From: an uncultured Fretibacterium sp.
GTDB taxonomy: Bacteria; Synergistota; Synergistia; Synergistales; Aminobacteriaceae
Length of the DNA stretch: 7,111 bases
Direction: 5' to 3'
NCBI RefSeq assembly: GCF_963548695.1
Contig: NZ_CAUUWA010000093.1
Coordinates: forward strand, 1 to 7,111
A model generated the notes under the pieces. The model searched no databases. It worked only from the letters and a program-made list of their open reading frames with translations, and was not told the origin of the DNA. Positions within the stretch are counted from its first letter, which is position 1. Each line of letters starts with the position of its first letter. A program made the position numbers and the translations under genes. Below, piece after piece: positions 5,384-7,111 of the stretch.

Positions 5384-6979
5384 GTGGGGACGTTGGCGGA
5401 GGCGTTTCCTTTCGTACAGGTGAGTACCCCCGGACAGGGGTTTGGAGATGGGGTGAAGGGCGGGAAAAAGGGTTTGGACGAGCCTGCGGACCCGCAGCTC
5501 TTCTCCAGCCTGATGGCCCAATACGCCTCCGTCCCGGGGGCGGAGAGGGAGGTGGAGCCCCCCGCGCTGGAAAGGGTCTTTGAGGCGCTGAAGGGTGGGC
5601 ATTCCCAGCTCTCTCCCGAGGCGCTTAAGCTTCTTGCGTCCTTGAAGGAGGGGCTGGAGCGCGAGGCGCCCGAGGCCCTTCCTCTGATGAAGGAGGCCGC
5701 GGAGGGGGCGTTGAACGCCATCCCCGAGGAGGGCCTTCGGCGTCTGGAGGCCCTCCTGTCCCGCGCGGCGAATCGTCTCGAAATGGGAGGAGCGTTGGCC
5801 GAGGGTGGCGCGGCGGAGAGGAGCTCGTTGGGGGCCTCCCTGCCCTCCTCCCTGGTCATGCGGACCGGAGACCTTGAGCCGAACGCGAAGGATGGCGGCG
5901 CGGAGGATGAGAGCAGATCTTTTGTGGGCGCGAGCGTGGCCGCGGGTGATTCCGCGGATGGCGACCCCTCGGATCCGGACCCGGTGGAGGGGGGCGGTGC
6001 GCCGCTCCCTCCCTCTGTCCTTGCGGAGGTTGCCGCCCTCCAGCAGGGGGCGGCGCTTGAGGGCTCGGAGGGCCGGCCCGAATTGAAGGAGGTCCCCGCC
6101 GCCAGGGACCGGGTCGCCGATTCCATGTCCATCGCGGTTCCGCCCGACTGCCCCGAGCGGGCTGGCGAACTACGTTCCTTGGGGGAGGAACCCTTGCTTT
6201 CGAGGCTTCCCGGAGCCCGCCGGGAGATGGGGAGGAAGGTCCCCGTCCCCGCGGGGGAGAACGATGCCGTGGAGCAGGCTGCGTCCGCCCCGGAGGGGGA
6301 CGAAGGACCCGGCGTCGGGTCGGCCCTGAGGTCTCCCCGCGAGGGGACGGGGCGGGAGGGCGGCCGGGAATCCGGCGGCGACGCCTCCCGGAGGCGTTCC
6401 CGTGGGGCGGAGGCGGCCCGGAGCAACAGCTCCGAGGAGCTCCCCCGGAGCGCGGAGAGGACGGAATCCCGGCCGGACTTCCAGTCCTTTTTCGACGGCA
6501 TCCTGGCGAACCGCCGTCCTGCCCAGCCTCAGGCGGCCCCCTTGGAATTGAGCCGAGGGGCGCAGCCGGGCGAGCTCCTGCGCGAGGGAGTCGAGAACGT
6601 GGTGCGATTCGCCCGCGTAAACGGAGGGCATCGCGCGAGCCTGATCGTGGACCCTCCCGCGCTGGGGCGTGTGACCGTGGAACTGTCCACCGGGACCTCG
6701 GGGCTCGAGGCGAACATTAAAGTCTCCAGTGAGCAGGTCCGACAATTAGTACAGGATCAGATCGTGCAGCTCCGGATGTCCCTGGCCCAGCAGGGCGTAC
6801 AGCTGGCCCAGTTTTCGGTCGATGTCCAGCAGGACGATGGCCGGCGCCAGCAGGGGTTCTCGCGGGGGCAGGGAGGCCGGCGCCGGGCCCGTGGCGAGGC
6901 GTCCGGGGAGGACGACGAGGCGGCGAATGCGGTGTTCCGGGTGGATCTGAACCAGGGGCTGCTTCACTGGGTGGGGTAA
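5384..6979 (+). CDS. fliK: Flagellar hook-length control protein FliK
   Basis: FliK is an exported molecular ruler: its N-terminal part monitors hook length during secretion and its C-terminal domain contacts FlhB to switch export from hook to filament proteins. The 531-residue product has a long disordered middle rich in Ala, Gly, Glu, Pro, Ser and Arg (about 135-365). The conserved hook-length domain lies at about 402-485: ENVVRFARVNGGHRASLIVD (404-423), PPALGRVTVEL (424-434), then the VSSEQVRQLVQDQIVQLR helix (447-464) and SLAQQGVQL (466-474). A Gly/Arg-rich segment (485-510) and the ending FRVDLNQGLLHWVG (518-531) follow. An in-frame TAA at 5366-5368 leaves GTG 5384 as the first possible start, with GAGG (5372-5375) 8 nt upstream. 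Long frames on the opposite strand are composition artefacts. FliK is strongly supported by the C-terminal domain and the operon position. Confidence 0.92.
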   Translation: MGTLAEAFPFVQVSTPGQGFGDGVKGGKKGLDEPADPQLFSSLMAQYASVPGAEREVEPPALERVFEALKGGHSQLSPEALKLLASLKEGLEREAPEALPLMKEAAEGALNAIPEEGLRRLEALLSRAANRLEMGGALAEGGAAERSSLGASLPSSLVMRTGDLEPNAKDGGAEDESRSFVGASVAAGDSADGDPSDPDPVEGGGAPLPPSVLAEVAALQQGAALEGSEGRPELKEVPAARDRVADSMSIAVPPDCPERAGELRSLGEEPLLSRLPGARREMGRKVPVPAGENDAVEQAASAPEGDEGPGVGSALRSPREGTGREGGRESGGDASRRRSRGAEAARSNSSEELPRSAERTESRPDFQSFFDGILANRRPAQPQAAPLELSRGAQPGELLREGVENVVRFARVNGGHRASLIVDPPALGRVTVELSTGTSGLEANIKVSSEQVRQLVQDQIVQLRMSLAQQGVQLAQFSVDVQQDDGRRQQGFSRGQGGRRRARGEASGEDDEAANAVFRVDLNQGLLHWVG

Positions 6980-6994
6980 GCAGGCGACCAGCTC

Positions 6995-7016
6995 CTCGGG
7001 ACCGTCAGGTCCCGAG
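6995..7016 (+). other. Perfect hairpin just after fliK
   Basis: A 9-bp perfect stem, CTCGGGACC/GGTCCCGAG with loop GTCA, begins 15 nt after the fliK stop codon. No T-tract follows (the next bases are TGCTGTG), so it does not fit a standard intrinsic terminator. It may protect the operon mRNA from 3' exonucleases or slow transcription. Confidence 0.6.
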
Positions 7017-7035
7017 TGCTGTGTCGATCGCTTAT

Positions 7036-7067
7036 GCCGAACGGCAATACAGTTATTGCCGTTCGGC
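7036..7067 (+). terminator. Long perfect hairpin downstream of fliK, possible terminator
   Basis: A 14-bp perfect stem, GCCGAACGGCAATA/TATTGCCGTTCGGC with loop CAGT, lies 57 nt after fliK. It is the longest perfect inverted repeat I found in the window. A short TTTT (7084-7087) lies 17 nt beyond the stem, too far for a canonical terminator. It could end or attenuate transcription before the next operon gene, act as a stabilising structure, or belong to a dispersed palindromic repeat. The rest of 6980-7111 holds no recognisable gene. Confidence 0.4.
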
Positions 7068-7111
7068 GAAGCAGGCAGCCGAATTTTCAAGACAGCTGAG
7101 CCCCGGAGTGC

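Noticed and set aside
5209..6501. 430-codon minus-strand open frame opposite fliK
   Set aside because: It is Ser/Pro/Arg-rich low-complexity sequence opposite a gene with a recognisable FliK domain; a typical antisense artefact of GC-rich DNA.

Overview
The window is a slice of a flagellar export and basal-body operon, all on the + strand, from a strongly GC-rich bacterium with G/C-ending codons and many GTG/TTG starts. The order is fliG (5' truncated) - fliH - fliI - fliJ - a soluble lytic transglycosylase - a motE/ylxF-like gene - fliK. This resembles the fliG-fliH-fliI-fliJ-ylxF-fliK block of Firmicutes and is also compatible with Synergistota. My best guess is a motile, high-GC member of Synergistota, but this rests on gene order, base composition and protein flavour only. 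A high-GC Firmicute or another deep-branching motile lineage is possible.

Layout. Positions 1-893 hold the rotor/switch protein FliG, whose first ~37 residues lie upstream of the window. fliH (886-1950, TTG start) overlaps fliG by 8 nt, and fliI (1947-3269, GTG start) overlaps fliH by 4 nt. A 71-nt AT-rich gap precedes fliJ (3341-3805, GTG start). fliJ overlaps the transglycosylase gene (3802-4347) by 4 nt, and the motE-like gene (4350-5021) follows after 2 nt. A 362-nt non-coding stretch (5022-5383) separates it from fliK (5384-6979, GTG start). The last 132 nt hold two strong hairpins and no recognisable gene.

How the genes work together. FliH, FliI and FliJ form the cytoplasmic ATPase complex of the flagellar type III export gate. 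FliG is the rotor protein that couples stator activity to rotation. FliK measures hook length and switches export specificity. The MotE-like membrane protein probably acts on the motor/stator or at the basal body. The transglycosylase probably opens peptidoglycan for the rod. Overlapping and tightly spaced genes suggest translational coupling in two blocks: fliG-fliH-fliI and fliJ-SLT-motE.

The most unusual region is between motE and fliK. It holds two ~160-bp tandem units plus a 31-bp partial third. Each full unit carries three consecutive perfect hairpins. The array begins inside the 3' end of motE, and the partial copy just before fliK repeats that 3' end, including the stop codon, with only synonymous changes. 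The two differences between the units in their last 99 nt both fall in hairpin loops. This looks like a structured repeat element that was inserted or amplified at the 3' end of motE and is carried in the operon mRNA.
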